DNA from: Candidatus Aquidulcis sp.
GTDB lineage: Bacteria > Chloroflexota > Anaerolineae > Anaerolineales > UBA4823
Length of the DNA: 64,000 bases
Assembly (NCBI GenBank): GCA_020723385.1
Contig: DYIZ01000007.1
Coordinates: 1-64,000, forward strand
Reading direction: 5' to 3'
The notes under the pieces are model-generated. The model saw only the letters and a program-made list of their open reading frames with translations. It made no database searches and was not told where the DNA came from. The translations under genes were made by a program, and so were the position numbers. Of the stretch, positions 35,601 through 46,009 are shown in pieces; position 1 is the first letter of the stretch, and every line of letters starts with the position of its first letter.

Positions 35601-37829
35601 TTGGAGGTTCTGGTGGATAATGCACCCTTGCAATCAAACCCCGATTCAGAAGAATCTATCCCAGAGGTGATCGAGACTGGTGAGGCTTCTCCGAGCGAGG
35701 CCGCGCCAACTGGAGTCGCCACCCCCCGGCAATTCCAGTTAGACCCTCGTTGGTTGGCGATTTTCCCGGCATTAGCGGCTATCCTCGTTTTCTTGCCCGC
35801 TGTGCAGTATCTCTTTGTGTGGGATGACACCATCTATCTGCGGGACATGGCCGTCTATACCAATGTCGCCGCGATCTTTCGCCCCTTTGTGCTATCGCCC
35901 AACTATTTCCGCCCGCTGGCGCTGCTGACTTTTTTGGTCGAGATGCGTCTCGCACCTGCCAACCCAACGATTCCGCATGTCACGAATATATTGTTCCATG
36001 CGCTCAATGCCGCTCTGGCGACGCTCCTGGGGTTAAAACTGACCGAGGGTAGATTGAAACTTTCTGTGACTGCGGCGCGGCGGGCGGCGTTATTGGCAGG
36101 GTCGCTCTATGCGCTGCATCCGGTTGTGATCGAAGGCGTGGCATTCGTTTCCAGCCGTTTCGATCTGCTGATGACGACTTTCCTGCTGATGGGATTGCTG
36201 GCTGACCTGAACATTCTGAGCCGGAGGGGGCGGGCGGTCTCGGTGGGGATTCTATTCCTTTTGGCGGCCTTGACCAAGGAGATGGCGCTGGCCTTTGTTT
36301 TTGCGCTGCCCTTTTGGCATCTTGGGCTGCAAGTTGATGAGTTGAAGGTCGAGGGTTTATCGAATGAACCACAACCCTCAATTTTCAACCGGATAACCAT
36401 CACCCTGAAGCGCAATTGGCCCATTTATTTGTCTGTCTTGATTGCCGGGTTAGCCTACCTCGGCATTCGTTATGCTGCACTCGGATATCTGGTGACAGCC
36501 ACAAGCCAGGAGCCTTCAATTACAGGAACAGTCTGGCAGCATGGGCTGTTGATCGTCAAGTCGCTCGGAGCCTATTTCATGCTCGTTTTGTGGCCGTTTA
36601 CCTCTCTGACGCCGATCCATTACAGCGCCATGCCGGTCCAGGCTACGGATTGGGCGGTATGGTTGTCGCTGGCGCTGATCGCGGTGGTGATTGCCGGGTT
36701 GGTGACGTGGGTGCGGCGTGCGCCGCGTTCCGGTTGGCTGGCCGTTGCCGGAGCGCTGGCGCTCCTGCCGGTGATCAATCTCATGCCGCTTGAATTGGGC
36801 GGCGGCGCTTTCATTTCCGAACGATATTTGTTGTTCCCGCTGGCGTTCATGGCGCTTGCCATCTTGAGCCTGGCTGAGTCATTTGTGGAGTCTGCCTTGC
36901 CGCTTCGGCGCGCGCTGGGAATCATCGCGGTCCTTTGGCTGGTAACGAGTATTGCTGTAATTCAGTTGACGTTGCCTTACTGGCGGGATGATCTCAGCCT
37001 GTGGACTTGGGCTGCGCGCCGCTCGCCGCTATCGGATACGCCACCCACCAATCTTGCTTTGGAATACGTCAACCGGGCTCAATACGAGGCAGGGCTGGAT
37101 TTCGCCGACCAGGCTGTCACCCTGAACCCGGATAACGCTGATGCCTGGGATAACGGCGGACTGGCCTTGTTTTACATGGGCAAATACCCCGAAGCGCAGG
37201 CCGCCTTCGAGCAGGCGGTTCAACGCCAGCCTGAAAATGCCTTGTATTGGAATAATTTAGCAGGCGCGCTGCGTGAGCAGGAAAACCTGGCTGACGCCGA
37301 GAAGATCTTGCTCGACAAGGCGCTGGCTCTCGATCCCAATCTAACGGCGGCGCATATCAACCTGGGTATCGTCTACCTGCGCGCCGACCGGCCTGATTTA
37401 GCCTCGCAGCATCTGCTAGAGGCGCAGCGCCTGTCCTTGACGGGACAGGCTGAGATCGAGAGCCTTTTGACGCAGACGCAGGAACCTGACCGCTGGCTGC
37501 GGCTGGGCGATCTGCTGATGCAGCATCAAGAATACGAGGGCGCGGCGCGGGCTTTCGACCAGGCGGCGGTTTTTGGCGCTCCGCTTGGCGACGCGGCTGC
37601 CGGGTTAAGTTCAGCGCTGATTGTCATGCAAGATTGGGAGAACGCGGCCAAAGTGCTCGAACAGGGCCTCCAGGCCGCGCCGGATGACGCCCGGCTGTAT
37701 TACAATGCCGGGATCGTTGCCCGCGAGCAGGGCGATATCGAAAAAGCCCGGCAGATGTTCGCCAAAGCCATCGAGCTTCAGCCGACCTGGATTCAACCAC
37801 AGGATGCGCTGGCCGAATTGCCGGAATAG
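35601..37829 (+). CDS. Multi-pass membrane protein with C-terminal TPRs (PMT/TMTC-like)
   Basis: LFVWDDTIYLRDM, PNYFRPLALLTF, multiple TM segments, then TPRs (LNPDNADAWDNGGLALFYMGKYPEAQAAFEQAV...). Confidence 0.8.
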   Translation: MEVLVDNAPLQSNPDSEESIPEVIETGEASPSEAAPTGVATPRQFQLDPRWLAIFPALAAILVFLPAVQYLFVWDDTIYLRDMAVYTNVAAIFRPFVLSPNYFRPLALLTFLVEMRLAPANPTIPHVTNILFHALNAALATLLGLKLTEGRLKLSVTAARRAALLAGSLYALHPVVIEGVAFVSSRFDLLMTTFLLMGLLADLNILSRRGRAVSVGILFLLAALTKEMALAFVFALPFWHLGLQVDELKVEGLSNEPQPSIFNRITITLKRNWPIYLSVLIAGLAYLGIRYAALGYLVTATSQEPSITGTVWQHGLLIVKSLGAYFMLVLWPFTSLTPIHYSAMPVQATDWAVWLSLALIAVVIAGLVTWVRRAPRSGWLAVAGALALLPVINLMPLELGGGAFISERYLLFPLAFMALAILSLAESFVESALPLRRALGIIAVLWLVTSIAVIQLTLPYWRDDLSLWTWAARRSPLSDTPPTNLALEYVNRAQYEAGLDFADQAVTLNPDNADAWDNGGLALFYMGKYPEAQAAFEQAVQRQPENALYWNNLAGALREQENLADAEKILLDKALALDPNLTAAHINLGIVYLRADRPDLASQHLLEAQRLSLTGQAEIESLLTQTQEPDRWLRLGDLLMQHQEYEGAARAFDQAAVFGAPLGDAAAGLSSALIVMQDWENAAKVLEQGLQAAPDDARLYYNAGIVAREQGDIEKARQMFAKAIELQPTWIQPQDALAELPE

Positions 37830-37840
37830 TGATACAGAAT

Positions 37841-37881
37841 CAAAAGACCTCACTGGTTTTCAAACCCCGTGAGGTCTTTTG
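37841..37881. terminator. Palindromic terminator/REP-like element between convergent genes
   Basis: caaaagacctcac tggttttcaaacccc gtgaggtcttttg; near-copy of 51-81. Confidence 0.75.
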
Positions 37882-37882
37882 A

Positions 37883-38866
37883 TTATAGAGCGACCGGCTT
37901 TCCCACTCGAGCAGATTCCAACAGCGCAACAATTGTCGCTACATTCCCACGGCTATAATCCAGGCTGAGATAGGGCGGCTTGCCGAGCAGCACTGCGTCG
38001 GCCATATCCTCGACTTCGCCGGTATATAAGTCCTGTCCCTTGATTTTGATGGTTTCGACTTCTTCCCCCCGCGTCAGGAATATTTTTTCACTGCGGCCTG
38101 GCTTGAAAGGTGTGGGGATTTGCAAGCTCGCCTGGCTCCCGACGATTTCTACGAATGCCCGGAAGGGGGCCTTGAACCCGCAGTCGAACTGCGCATAGAC
38201 ACCATTCGCGAACCGCATCTGGCCCACGAGGGTCAGGTCAATCCCGGTGGGGCCGGTATCCTGCCAGCCGAAGACCTCTACCGGGTCGGCTCCTGCAATG
38301 GCGCGGGAATAACTCACCGGGTAGCAGCCTACATCCCATAAACTGCCTCCCCCAAGGGCCGGATCGAGGCGCACATCATTCTGGCGGGTGTTGGTATAGG
38401 TGTAAGCGCCCCGGATCAACTCAATATTGCCGAGTATCCCGCTCGCCGCAATTTCCAGAACTTTCCGGGTTTGGGGGTGGTGGCGATACATAAAAGCCTC
38501 GGCCACTACCACGCCCGCTTTAGCGGCTGTTTCAGCCATCGCGTCCACTTCGGTCACTGTAACTGCAAGTGGTTTTTCGCAAAGTACGTGTTTACCTGCC
38601 TGTGCGGCAGCGATCGTCCACTCGGCGTGCAGGCTGTTGGGCAGCGGGTTGAAGATCACGTCAATTTCTGGGTCTGCCAGCAGCGCTTCGTAGCTTCTGT
38701 GAGCGCGCGGAATTTCCCATTGCCGGGCGTAGCTGTCAGCCTGTTCCTGCGTCCGGCTTCCGACGGCGACCAATTGGCAGCGTTTGGAGGCACGTATGGC
38801 GGGGATCAACGCGCGGTTGATGCGTGCGGTGCTGAGAAGACCCCATCGAAGGAGTTTTTTTGGCAT
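37883..38866 (-). CDS. Gfo/Idh/MocA family oxidoreductase
   Basis: LRWGLLSTARINRALIPAIRAS, AGKHVLCEKPLAVTVTEVDAM, EAFMYRHHPQTRKV. Confidence 0.92.
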   Translation of the reverse strand: MPKKLLRWGLLSTARINRALIPAIRASKRCQLVAVGSRTQEQADSYARQWEIPRAHRSYEALLADPEIDVIFNPLPNSLHAEWTIAAAQAGKHVLCEKPLAVTVTEVDAMAETAAKAGVVVAEAFMYRHHPQTRKVLEIAASGILGNIELIRGAYTYTNTRQNDVRLDPALGGGSLWDVGCYPVSYSRAIAGADPVEVFGWQDTGPTGIDLTLVGQMRFANGVYAQFDCGFKAPFRAFVEIVGSQASLQIPTPFKPGRSEKIFLTRGEEVETIKIKGQDLYTGEVEDMADAVLLGKPPYLSLDYSRGNVATIVALLESARVGKPVAL

Positions 38867-38878
38867 GAGGACCTCTGA

Positions 38879-39841
38879 TTAACCCTTCAATGATCCAGCT
38901 AACAGGCCGCGCATGAAGTAGCGGCCTAAGACGATGAAGATGAGCAGGGTGGGCAGGGCCGCCATCAGTGCGCCCGCCATTTGAACGTTCCACTCGACGA
39001 TGAAACTTCCCGCCAGGTTGTTGAGGGCCACGGTGATCGGCTGAACTTCGGCTTTGTTAGTGATGACCGTGGCGAACAAAAATTCATTCCATACCGACTG
39101 GAATTGCCAGATGATGACCACGACGAAAGCTGGCATTGAGATTGGAAACAGGATGTAGCGGTAGATGCCAGTAAACCCGGCGCCGTCAATCTTGCCGGCC
39201 TCCACCAGCTCATCCGGGATCTCGGCGTAATAGTTGCGGAAGATCAAGGTTGTGATCGGGATACCGTAAATCACGTGGATTAATACCAGCCCGCCGATGG
39301 TGCCGTAAGCCGGGGTGTATGTTGTAATCAGCCACTTCAACCAGCCCAGGTAAACCGGCGCTTGCCAGGCGATGACTGTCTCCAGCCAGGGTTTGATCAT
39401 TTGGCCCCAACCTTGCATCGTCTGTACTAGCGGGATGAGCACGCTCTGGTATGGGATGAACATCCCAAACAGGAGGGCTGGAAAGACAATATTGGCTCCG
39501 CGGAATTTCCATTTCGACAGCACGTAACCATTCAATGAGCCGAGCATCGCCGAGAGCAGCGTGGCCGGGATCGCCAACTTGATGCTGTTCATGAAATTGT
39601 TGGATAAACCAAGCGTCCCTTTGGATGGGTCGCCGTTCCAGGCTTGCAGGAAGCTATCCAGGTGGATTCCCCCCGGTAGCGACCACATCGTCGCCAGGTT
39701 GACCTCGGCGTAACTTTTCAGGCTGGTTGCCAGTAAAATATACACCGGCAGCAGGTAAAAAATCGCCGCCGCAATGAGAACGGCATAGGTGGCGATGCGG
39801 GCAGGGCGGAATTTGAACTTGGGGCGCGGCCTGGTGTTCAT
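38879..39841 (-). CDS. Carbohydrate ABC transporter permease (MalG-like)
   Basis: NYYAEIPDELVEAGKIDGAGFTGIYRYILFPISMPAF (EAA loop). Confidence 0.92.
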   Translation of the reverse strand: MNTRPRPKFKFRPARIATYAVLIAAAIFYLLPVYILLATSLKSYAEVNLATMWSLPGGIHLDSFLQAWNGDPSKGTLGLSNNFMNSIKLAIPATLLSAMLGSLNGYVLSKWKFRGANIVFPALLFGMFIPYQSVLIPLVQTMQGWGQMIKPWLETVIAWQAPVYLGWLKWLITTYTPAYGTIGGLVLIHVIYGIPITTLIFRNYYAEIPDELVEAGKIDGAGFTGIYRYILFPISMPAFVVVIIWQFQSVWNEFLFATVITNKAEVQPITVALNNLAGSFIVEWNVQMAGALMAALPTLLIFIVLGRYFMRGLLAGSLKG

Positions 39842-40881
39842 TGGTGCACCTCCGTTCTGATGCTATTGATCAGATAAGGAACAACCAGCACTGCCACGCT
39901 CAATAGAAGAATGATAGCTATCGCTGCGCCGCGGGCAAAATGATTGCCGCGAAAAACCGTGTCGAACATGTAATAAGCCGGCACATCGGTGGCGAAGGCC
40001 GGGCCGGGGCCGGTCATCGCCGAGACGAGATCGAATATTTTGAGGGAGATGTGTCCCAGGATGATCACGGCGCTCAATGTGATCGGCTGGAGCAGGGGCA
40101 TGATGATATGCCGGTAGATTTGCAGCTCGTTAGCGCCATCCACTCGGGCGGCTTCGCGCAACTCCTCCGGGATGCCGCGCAGCCCGGCGAGATACAGCGC
40201 CATCGTGTAGCCGGACATCTGCCAGGTGGCAGCCAGCACGACTGAAAGAATCGCCAGCGGTATGCCGAATTTAGCTGTGGTCAGAAAATCCAGGCCGATG
40301 TTGCCAAGAAATGTGCCGACTGTTGACGATGGTGAAATGAACCAGACATCAGGATTGGTGTACCAGGCCGATTTCAGGAAGGGCAGGCCAAGTTTCTCGA
40401 AGAGCAGGTTAACCCCAACGGCTCCAGATTGATTCCCGGGGTTCAGCAGCCACCGCCAGACCACGCCAGTCACGATGAAAGAGACCGCCATCGGGAAGAG
40501 ATAAATCCCGCGGAAGATGCCCTCCCCCTTGATCTTCTGATCCAGCAGGATCGCCAGGATCAGCCCCATCGCCAGACATGCAACGATGAAACACAACGTG
40601 AAAACGACTGTGTTGCGTAAATCGGTTTGAAACCGCTGGTCAGTGGTCAGCAGGCGGATGTAGTTGTTCAGCAGCGGGTCTGCCTGGGGCACCTGCGGAA
40701 GCAGGGAACCTTCCAGCGGGCAGCATTTCAGCCCTGGGATGCGGGCGATATTGTCCCACTTGAGCAGAGACGCCAGGCTGGTCCATCCGATGAAGCCATA
40801 AACAAAAATCAGCACTGCGATGATCGAAGGGGTTATGAATAAGATGGCGAGCAAGCGGTCGCTGTTGAAACGCAGGCGCAT
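39838..40881 (-). CDS. Carbohydrate ABC transporter permease (MalF-like)
   Basis: LRGIPEELREAARVDGANELQIYRHIIMPLLQPI (EAA loop); multiple TM segments. Confidence 0.92.
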   Translation of the reverse strand: MRLRFNSDRLLAILFITPSIIAVLIFVYGFIGWTSLASLLKWDNIARIPGLKCCPLEGSLLPQVPQADPLLNNYIRLLTTDQRFQTDLRNTVVFTLCFIVACLAMGLILAILLDQKIKGEGIFRGIYLFPMAVSFIVTGVVWRWLLNPGNQSGAVGVNLLFEKLGLPFLKSAWYTNPDVWFISPSSTVGTFLGNIGLDFLTTAKFGIPLAILSVVLAATWQMSGYTMALYLAGLRGIPEELREAARVDGANELQIYRHIIMPLLQPITLSAVIILGHISLKIFDLVSAMTGPGPAFATDVPAYYMFDTVFRGNHFARGAAIAIILLLSVAVLVVPYLINSIRTEVHQ

Positions 40882-41016
40882 CGGGGCCTCCGAAAAAGGT
40901 TGGAAGGTCGAAAGATCGGGGTTTGCCAGTCTCTCCCATGATTATACAATATCTCATTCAATGGGAGGCTGTTTTGGCCGGCGATCTTCGACCTTCCAAC
41001 CATCAGGTTTGATTAG

Positions 41017-43545
41017 TTATTGGCAGACGCCTGCATCGGTGCAAGCAGCAGCCAGGGCAGCCTGCGTTGCCGCCACGTCGCCGGTGGTGACGAATGCGCC
41101 GATGGCATCAATAAAGCTGGTCGCCCAGCCTTCAGATGCGGCTGCGCCGTGTACGACTGACGGGACGATAATGTCCACCTGCCAGTCGGCAGCCGACGAT
41201 TGCAGGTAAGCATCGAAGGCGCTGTAGTCGCAGTCCGTCCGGGCGCAGATCGAACCCTTCAGGATGTTGAAGGCTTCCTGGCCTTCCTTGGAGCCAAGCA
41301 CGCCCAGGAATGCCTTGATGGCTTCGGGATTCTTGACGCCCTTGGGCAGGCCGAAGGTATCGGACAAGGCGATATACACGCCATCCGAGCCTGGAGGCGG
41401 CGCCCAGCCGTAGCCGGTGAAGCTCTTGGCAACATAGTCGCCGTCCACCCAGTCGCCCATGATGGTCATGGCGGCTGTGCCGTCAATCACCAACTGGTTA
41501 GCCTGATCCCAACTGAGGGCGGCATGGTCATCATTGGTGTAGGAGATCATCTTTTTGAAGTTCTCCAGCGCCAATGTGACCTCAGCGCCGTTCCAATCGG
41601 TTGTGCCATCCCACAAACCCTTGTATTGGTCAGGGGTCAGCGTGCCGGCTAAGACGACCTCGAACAGGTGCGCGGCAGCCCATGGGCCATTGTCGCCCAG
41701 GGCCAGCGGGGTTACTCCGGCGGCTTTGAGCGTCTCAGCGGCGGCAAACCAGCCATCCCAGGTTGACAGAGTAGCTGGGTCAATGCCGTTGGCTTCGATG
41801 ATCGCTACGTTGTACCACAGGACGTTGGAGCGGTGGATGTTGACGGGTACCGACCAGGGGTGGCCATCGTAGGAGACGATGTCGAGCACGCCCTGAGGAA
41901 AGGCATCGTTCAAGCCGTAGGTTTCGTACACATCATCGAGCGGCTCCATGAAGCCGGTGGTGACCCAGGTGTCAATCAGCTCGTGGCCCATGTGGACCTG
42001 GAAGCTGTCGGGAGGATCGCCGCCGAGCATACGGGTCTTGAGAACCGCTTTGGCGTTAGAACCGGCGCCGCCCGCGACCGCTGCATTGATAACCTCAGCG
42101 TTTGGATGGGCAGCGTTGAACTGATCCATTAACTTCTGCAGACCATTCGCCTCGCCGCCGGTCGTCCACCACGAGAAAACCTCAACCGGGACTTTGATCT
42201 TGCCAGATTCCTGACCGCTGTCAGCATCAACGGCGGCCTGGATCAGCGCGTTCTGCGCCCCGGCAACATCCTTGGTGGTGACGAATGCGCCGATAGCGTC
42301 AATGTAGGCGGTCGCCCAGCCTTCGGATGCCGCGGCGCCGTGTACAACGGACGGAACGATAGTGTCTTTCTGCCAGTCGGCAGCTGCGGATTGCAGGTAG
42401 GCATCGAAGGCGCTGTAATCGCAGTCCTTGCGGGCGCAGATCGAACCCTTCAGGATATTGAAGGCTTCCTGGCCTTCCTTGGAGCCGAGCACACCCAGGA
42501 ATTCCTTGGTCAGCTCGGGGTTTTTGCTGCCCTTGGGCAGGCCGAAGGTGTCTGACAGGGCAACGAAGACGCCCTGCGTGCCGGGAACCGGCGCCCAGCC
42601 GTAATCGGTGAAGCCCTTGGCAACGTAATCGCCATCGCACCAGTCACCCATGATGGTCATGGCGGCTTTACCGTCAATCACCAACTGGTTGGCCTGGTCC
42701 CAGGTGAGGGCGGCGTGATCTTCGTTGATGTAGTTCAGGATATTGCGGAAGGTGTTGAGGGCATCGGTTACTTTCGGGTCTGACCAGGATGTAGTGCCAT
42801 CCCACAAACCTTTATACGCGTCGGGGCCGACAGCGCTGGCGAGGATATCCTCGAACAGGTGCGCGGCAGCCCACGGGCCGTTATCGCCCAGGGCCAGCGG
42901 GGTGATCCCCTGAGCCTTCAGGGTCTCAGCAACCGTGAAAAATTCCGCCCAGGTCGTGGGTGCATTTTCGATTCCGGCATTGGCGAAGACAGTTTTGTTG
43001 TACCACAGGACGTTGGAGCGGTGGATGTTGACGGGTACCGACCAGGGATGGCCATCGTAGGAGACGATGTCGAGCACGCCCTGGGGGAAGGCCTCGTTCA
43101 GGCCGTAGGTTGCGTACACGTCATCGAGCGGCTCCATGAAGCCGGTGGTGACCCAGGTGTCAATCAGCTCGTGGCCCATGTGGACCTGGAAGCTGTCGGG
43201 AGGATCGCCGCCGAGCATACGGGTCTTGAGAACCGCTTTGGCGTTAGAACCGGCGCCGCCCGCGACCGCTGCATTGATAACCTCAGCGTTTGGATGGGCA
43301 GCGTTGAACTGATCCATTAACTTCTGCAGACCATTCGCCTCGCCGCCGGTCGTCCACCACGAGAAGACCTCAACCTGGGTTTTGCCAGGTGTGGTCGGAA
43401 CCGCAGTCGGCTGGGGTGGGGTGGTGGCTTTGGGAGGGGTGGTCGGCTGAATCTCGGCGGTTTTTGTCTCACCGCAGGCGGTGAGCAAGATGGAAGCAAT
43501 TACGACAACCGCAAAGAGGCTATACCAAACATTTTTCTTGGACAT
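41017..43545 (-). CDS. Sugar ABC substrate-binding lipoprotein with two tandem binding-protein modules
   Basis: Lipobox SILLTACGE; module VEVFSWWTTGGEANGLQKLMDQFNAAHPNAEVINAAVAGGAGSNAKAVLKTRMLGGDPPDSFQVHMGHELIDTW occurs twice, 396 codons apart. Confidence 0.92.
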   Translation of the reverse strand: MSKKNVWYSLFAVVVIASILLTACGETKTAEIQPTTPPKATTPPQPTAVPTTPGKTQVEVFSWWTTGGEANGLQKLMDQFNAAHPNAEVINAAVAGGAGSNAKAVLKTRMLGGDPPDSFQVHMGHELIDTWVTTGFMEPLDDVYATYGLNEAFPQGVLDIVSYDGHPWSVPVNIHRSNVLWYNKTVFANAGIENAPTTWAEFFTVAETLKAQGITPLALGDNGPWAAAHLFEDILASAVGPDAYKGLWDGTTSWSDPKVTDALNTFRNILNYINEDHAALTWDQANQLVIDGKAAMTIMGDWCDGDYVAKGFTDYGWAPVPGTQGVFVALSDTFGLPKGSKNPELTKEFLGVLGSKEGQEAFNILKGSICARKDCDYSAFDAYLQSAAADWQKDTIVPSVVHGAAASEGWATAYIDAIGAFVTTKDVAGAQNALIQAAVDADSGQESGKIKVPVEVFSWWTTGGEANGLQKLMDQFNAAHPNAEVINAAVAGGAGSNAKAVLKTRMLGGDPPDSFQVHMGHELIDTWVTTGFMEPLDDVYETYGLNDAFPQGVLDIVSYDGHPWSVPVNIHRSNVLWYNVAIIEANGIDPATLSTWDGWFAAAETLKAAGVTPLALGDNGPWAAAHLFEVVLAGTLTPDQYKGLWDGTTDWNGAEVTLALENFKKMISYTNDDHAALSWDQANQLVIDGTAAMTIMGDWVDGDYVAKSFTGYGWAPPPGSDGVYIALSDTFGLPKGVKNPEAIKAFLGVLGSKEGQEAFNILKGSICARTDCDYSAFDAYLQSSAADWQVDIIVPSVVHGAAASEGWATSFIDAIGAFVTTGDVAATQAALAAACTDAGVCQ

Positions 43546-43670
43546 GTTACTCTCTTCTCCTTACTGGGAATTTTTATTGGGTGAATTCAGGCCAGGGTTT
43601 CTCTGGCAATGGAAAAATCTTGGCTTTGATATTTTGACGGTAATCACCTCCTTCCAAAATGATCGAACAA

Positions 43671-44900
43671 TTAATTGACTGAAGACGGCCTGGATAGGGT
43701 CGCTTTCACCACCAGGGAAACAGCGCCAATCAGACTGGCGTTTGCTCCGGATGCAGATAACATCACCTGTGACTGTTGGCCGATCTCCGGCAGCGACCGT
43801 TTTGCGACACAATCAACAATGGCTGGCAGGATATGCTTACCGGCAGTGCTCAATGGCCCGCCGATGACTACCATTTCGGGGTTCAGAATATTGATGAGAT
43901 TTGCAACCCCCATACCCATCGCCGCGCCAGCCTCGGCCAAAACATCTCTGGCTTCTTTGTCGCCGGCATCAGCAGCTTTTGTGATGATCGCGAAGGATAG
44001 CGGGGAATTGCTCTCTGCCATCATTTGAGGAATGAGACTGCTTCGTCTGACTTCCAATCGAGCGCGCACACGCTCGACGATGGAATATTGGTTGGCGTAG
44101 GTTTCCCAGCAGCCCCGGTTACCGCAGTGACATGGCGGCTGGAAGGTCTCTGCCATGAATACCGAATGCCCGATCTCGCCGGCAAACCCGCTCTTTCCCC
44201 GGTAGAGTTCACCATTGAGAAACAGCCCGCCTCCAATTCCCACCCCTGCGAACACGAAAACGAAATTCTGCGCCTGTCGTGCTACACCAAACAAGTGCTC
44301 GCCAACAGCGGCGGCATTGGCGTCGTTGTCTACGAGCACGGGCAACCCGGTGTGCTGTGAATAGATTTTTCGCAGCGGAACGTTGCGCCAGTGCAGGTTC
44401 GGCGCAAAGATCAGCACCCCCTCGTCGAGATTGACCGTGCCCGGCGTGGCAACTCCCACTCCAAGCAAGCGCGTTGTTTTTTCCCGGCTGACGGTGATCG
44501 CTTCGTCTACCAGGTGAAGTGTTTGCGTGATGGTGGCCTCTTGCCCTTCGGTGGGATCGGCGTCTTGCAGGCGCTGCCAAAGCGTTTTGCCGCAAAAATC
44601 TGTCAGGATGACCGAAACGAAATCCACTCCCAATTCCACCCCGATGATACCGCCCGCGCCTGGGTCAATATCAAGGAAAGTCGCCGGCCGCCCGGTGCCA
44701 GCATTGGTGATCCCGATTTCATGGATCAAGCTTCGCTCGATCAACTCTTCGACCAGGCTTGAAACCGTGGATTTGTTCAGGCCAATTGCGTTTGCCAACT
44801 GCGCCCGCGACATCGGCGCATTGGCGTGAAGATAACGCAATACGGTTGAAAGATTGATTTCTCGAACGAGGGTTTGATCGCCTGTGCTGTAGGGGAGCAT
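43671..44900 (-). CDS. ROK family transcriptional regulator
   Basis: VLRYLHANAPMSRAQLANAIGLNKSTVSSLVEELIERSLI (HTH); VLVDNDANAAAVGEHLFG; GIGGGLFLNGELYRG; CHCGNRGCWETYAN; start placed at internal M 44900. Confidence 0.92.
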   Translation of the reverse strand: MLPYSTGDQTLVREINLSTVLRYLHANAPMSRAQLANAIGLNKSTVSSLVEELIERSLIHEIGITNAGTGRPATFLDIDPGAGGIIGVELGVDFVSVILTDFCGKTLWQRLQDADPTEGQEATITQTLHLVDEAITVSREKTTRLLGVGVATPGTVNLDEGVLIFAPNLHWRNVPLRKIYSQHTGLPVLVDNDANAAAVGEHLFGVARQAQNFVFVFAGVGIGGGLFLNGELYRGKSGFAGEIGHSVFMAETFQPPCHCGNRGCWETYANQYSIVERVRARLEVRRSSLIPQMMAESNSPLSFAIITKAADAGDKEARDVLAEAGAAMGMGVANLINILNPEMVVIGGPLSTAGKHILPAIVDCVAKRSLPEIGQQSQVMLSASGANASLIGAVSLVVKATLSRPSSVN

Positions 44901-44906
44901 AATCAC

Positions 44907-44933
44907 CTTAGTAGGTTGTGGCAACAAACTAAG
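44907..44933. promoter_or_regulatory. Candidate ROK operator CTTAGTAGGTTGTGGCAACAAACTAAG
   Basis: 27-bp near-palindrome immediately upstream of the proposed ROK start at 44900. Confidence 0.6.
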
Positions 44934-45006
44934 TCTATTAAATCAAAAATATGTTCCTTTGTCAATAGCGTAACTTGCCGCCCGAATCGTTGGCGGCAAT
45001 GGCAAA

Positions 45007-45037
45007 GACTCCCGGAGTTTCCGAAACTCCGGGAGTC
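45007..45037. repeat. REP-like palindrome GACTCCCGGAGTTTCCGAAACTCCGGGAGTC
   Basis: Near-perfect inverted repeat; near-identical copy at 50601-50631. Confidence 0.75.
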
Positions 45038-45118
45038 TGACCCGATCTACGCTTTCATCTCGAACCCTCGAAGGGGACGAAAGCCACCGTTTCTGTTGGT
45101 ATAGTTTCGAGAGTAAAC

Positions 45119-46009
45119 TTACCTTCCCCCAGAGAAAATTCGCTGCACTGTTCGCTGAAGCGACGGCTGAAGCAGTTGCTGGATTTTGGGCAGCGCCCGC
45201 TGCGCCGCCTGTTCACCAGCAGCGATGGCTTCGCTGGCATGTGTGAATCCCAGTAAAATGCTAATTTCATCGGGCATTGCAGGCTGTATAACCAGATCAG
45301 GCCGGGCCTCGTGCAGGTTCGCCCTGACGGTATGGGCTGTCATAATGAGCAGCGCCTGATAGAGGTTGCCGGTCAACTTTGGAAATGGGGCGGGTAGCTG
45401 GTGAAGAGTCTGGGCCGCATCCGGGCTAATCTCGCGCGGGAAAATCGGGGCTACGTCCACCGCGATCACCACCTCTGCGCCTAACGCCTTTACCGCATTA
45501 GCCGGGACATTGTTGATCAGCCCACCGTCAACCATCATGCACCCCTCGATCTCGACTGGTGGAAATACGCCCGGCACAGCGCTGGTAGCCATAGCGGCCT
45601 CCAGCACCGATCCATGGGTCAATTGGCATTCGACCCCGCGCAAAAAATCAACTGTTACGAGAGCCAGCGGGATATGCAGCTTATCGAAAGTTATGTCGCC
45701 CAATTTATCGGCCAGGAATTCACGCACCCGCTGACCTTCGAGCAGACCGCGGCGCATGGGGGCTACGTCGAGCAGCCGCATCATCTGGCTGGGCTTCGCC
45801 ATTTGTAACGCCATAATTTCAAGTTCTGCCACGCTGAGGCCAGCGGAATAAGCCGCGGCGATGATCCCGCCAATACTGGTTCCGGCCAGGAAATCAACCG
45901 GGATGCGCGCCGCCTCCAGGGTTTTGAGAACCCCAATGTGCGCCAGGCCGCGCGCCCCGCCTCCGCCTAACGCCAGGCCAACGGTTTGTCTACGAATGAT
46001 TTGTGGCAT
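45119..46009 (-). CDS. Patatin-like phospholipase (RssA-like)
   Basis: LALGGGGARGLAHIGVLKTLE, FLAGTSIGGIIAAAYSAG (GxSxG), MMVDGGLINNVPANAV. Confidence 0.92.
   Translation of the reverse strand: MPQIIRRQTVGLALGGGGARGLAHIGVLKTLEAARIPVDFLAGTSIGGIIAAAYSAGLSVAELEIMALQMAKPSQMMRLLDVAPMRRGLLEGQRVREFLADKLGDITFDKLHIPLALVTVDFLRGVECQLTHGSVLEAAMATSAVPGVFPPVEIEGCMMVDGGLINNVPANAVKALGAEVVIAVDVAPIFPREISPDAAQTLHQLPAPFPKLTGNLYQALLIMTAHTVRANLHEARPDLVIQPAMPDEISILLGFTHASEAIAAGEQAAQRALPKIQQLLQPSLQRTVQRIFSGGR

Noticed and set aside
41017-43545. Double SBP as two separate genes with a missed stop
   Set aside because: The frame is continuous through the junction (DSGQESGKIKVPVEVFSWW) and the second module lacks its own signal peptide.
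37883-44900. Complete mobile element or prophage island
   Set aside because: No integrase, transposase, phage structural genes or att-like repeats were recognised in the window.
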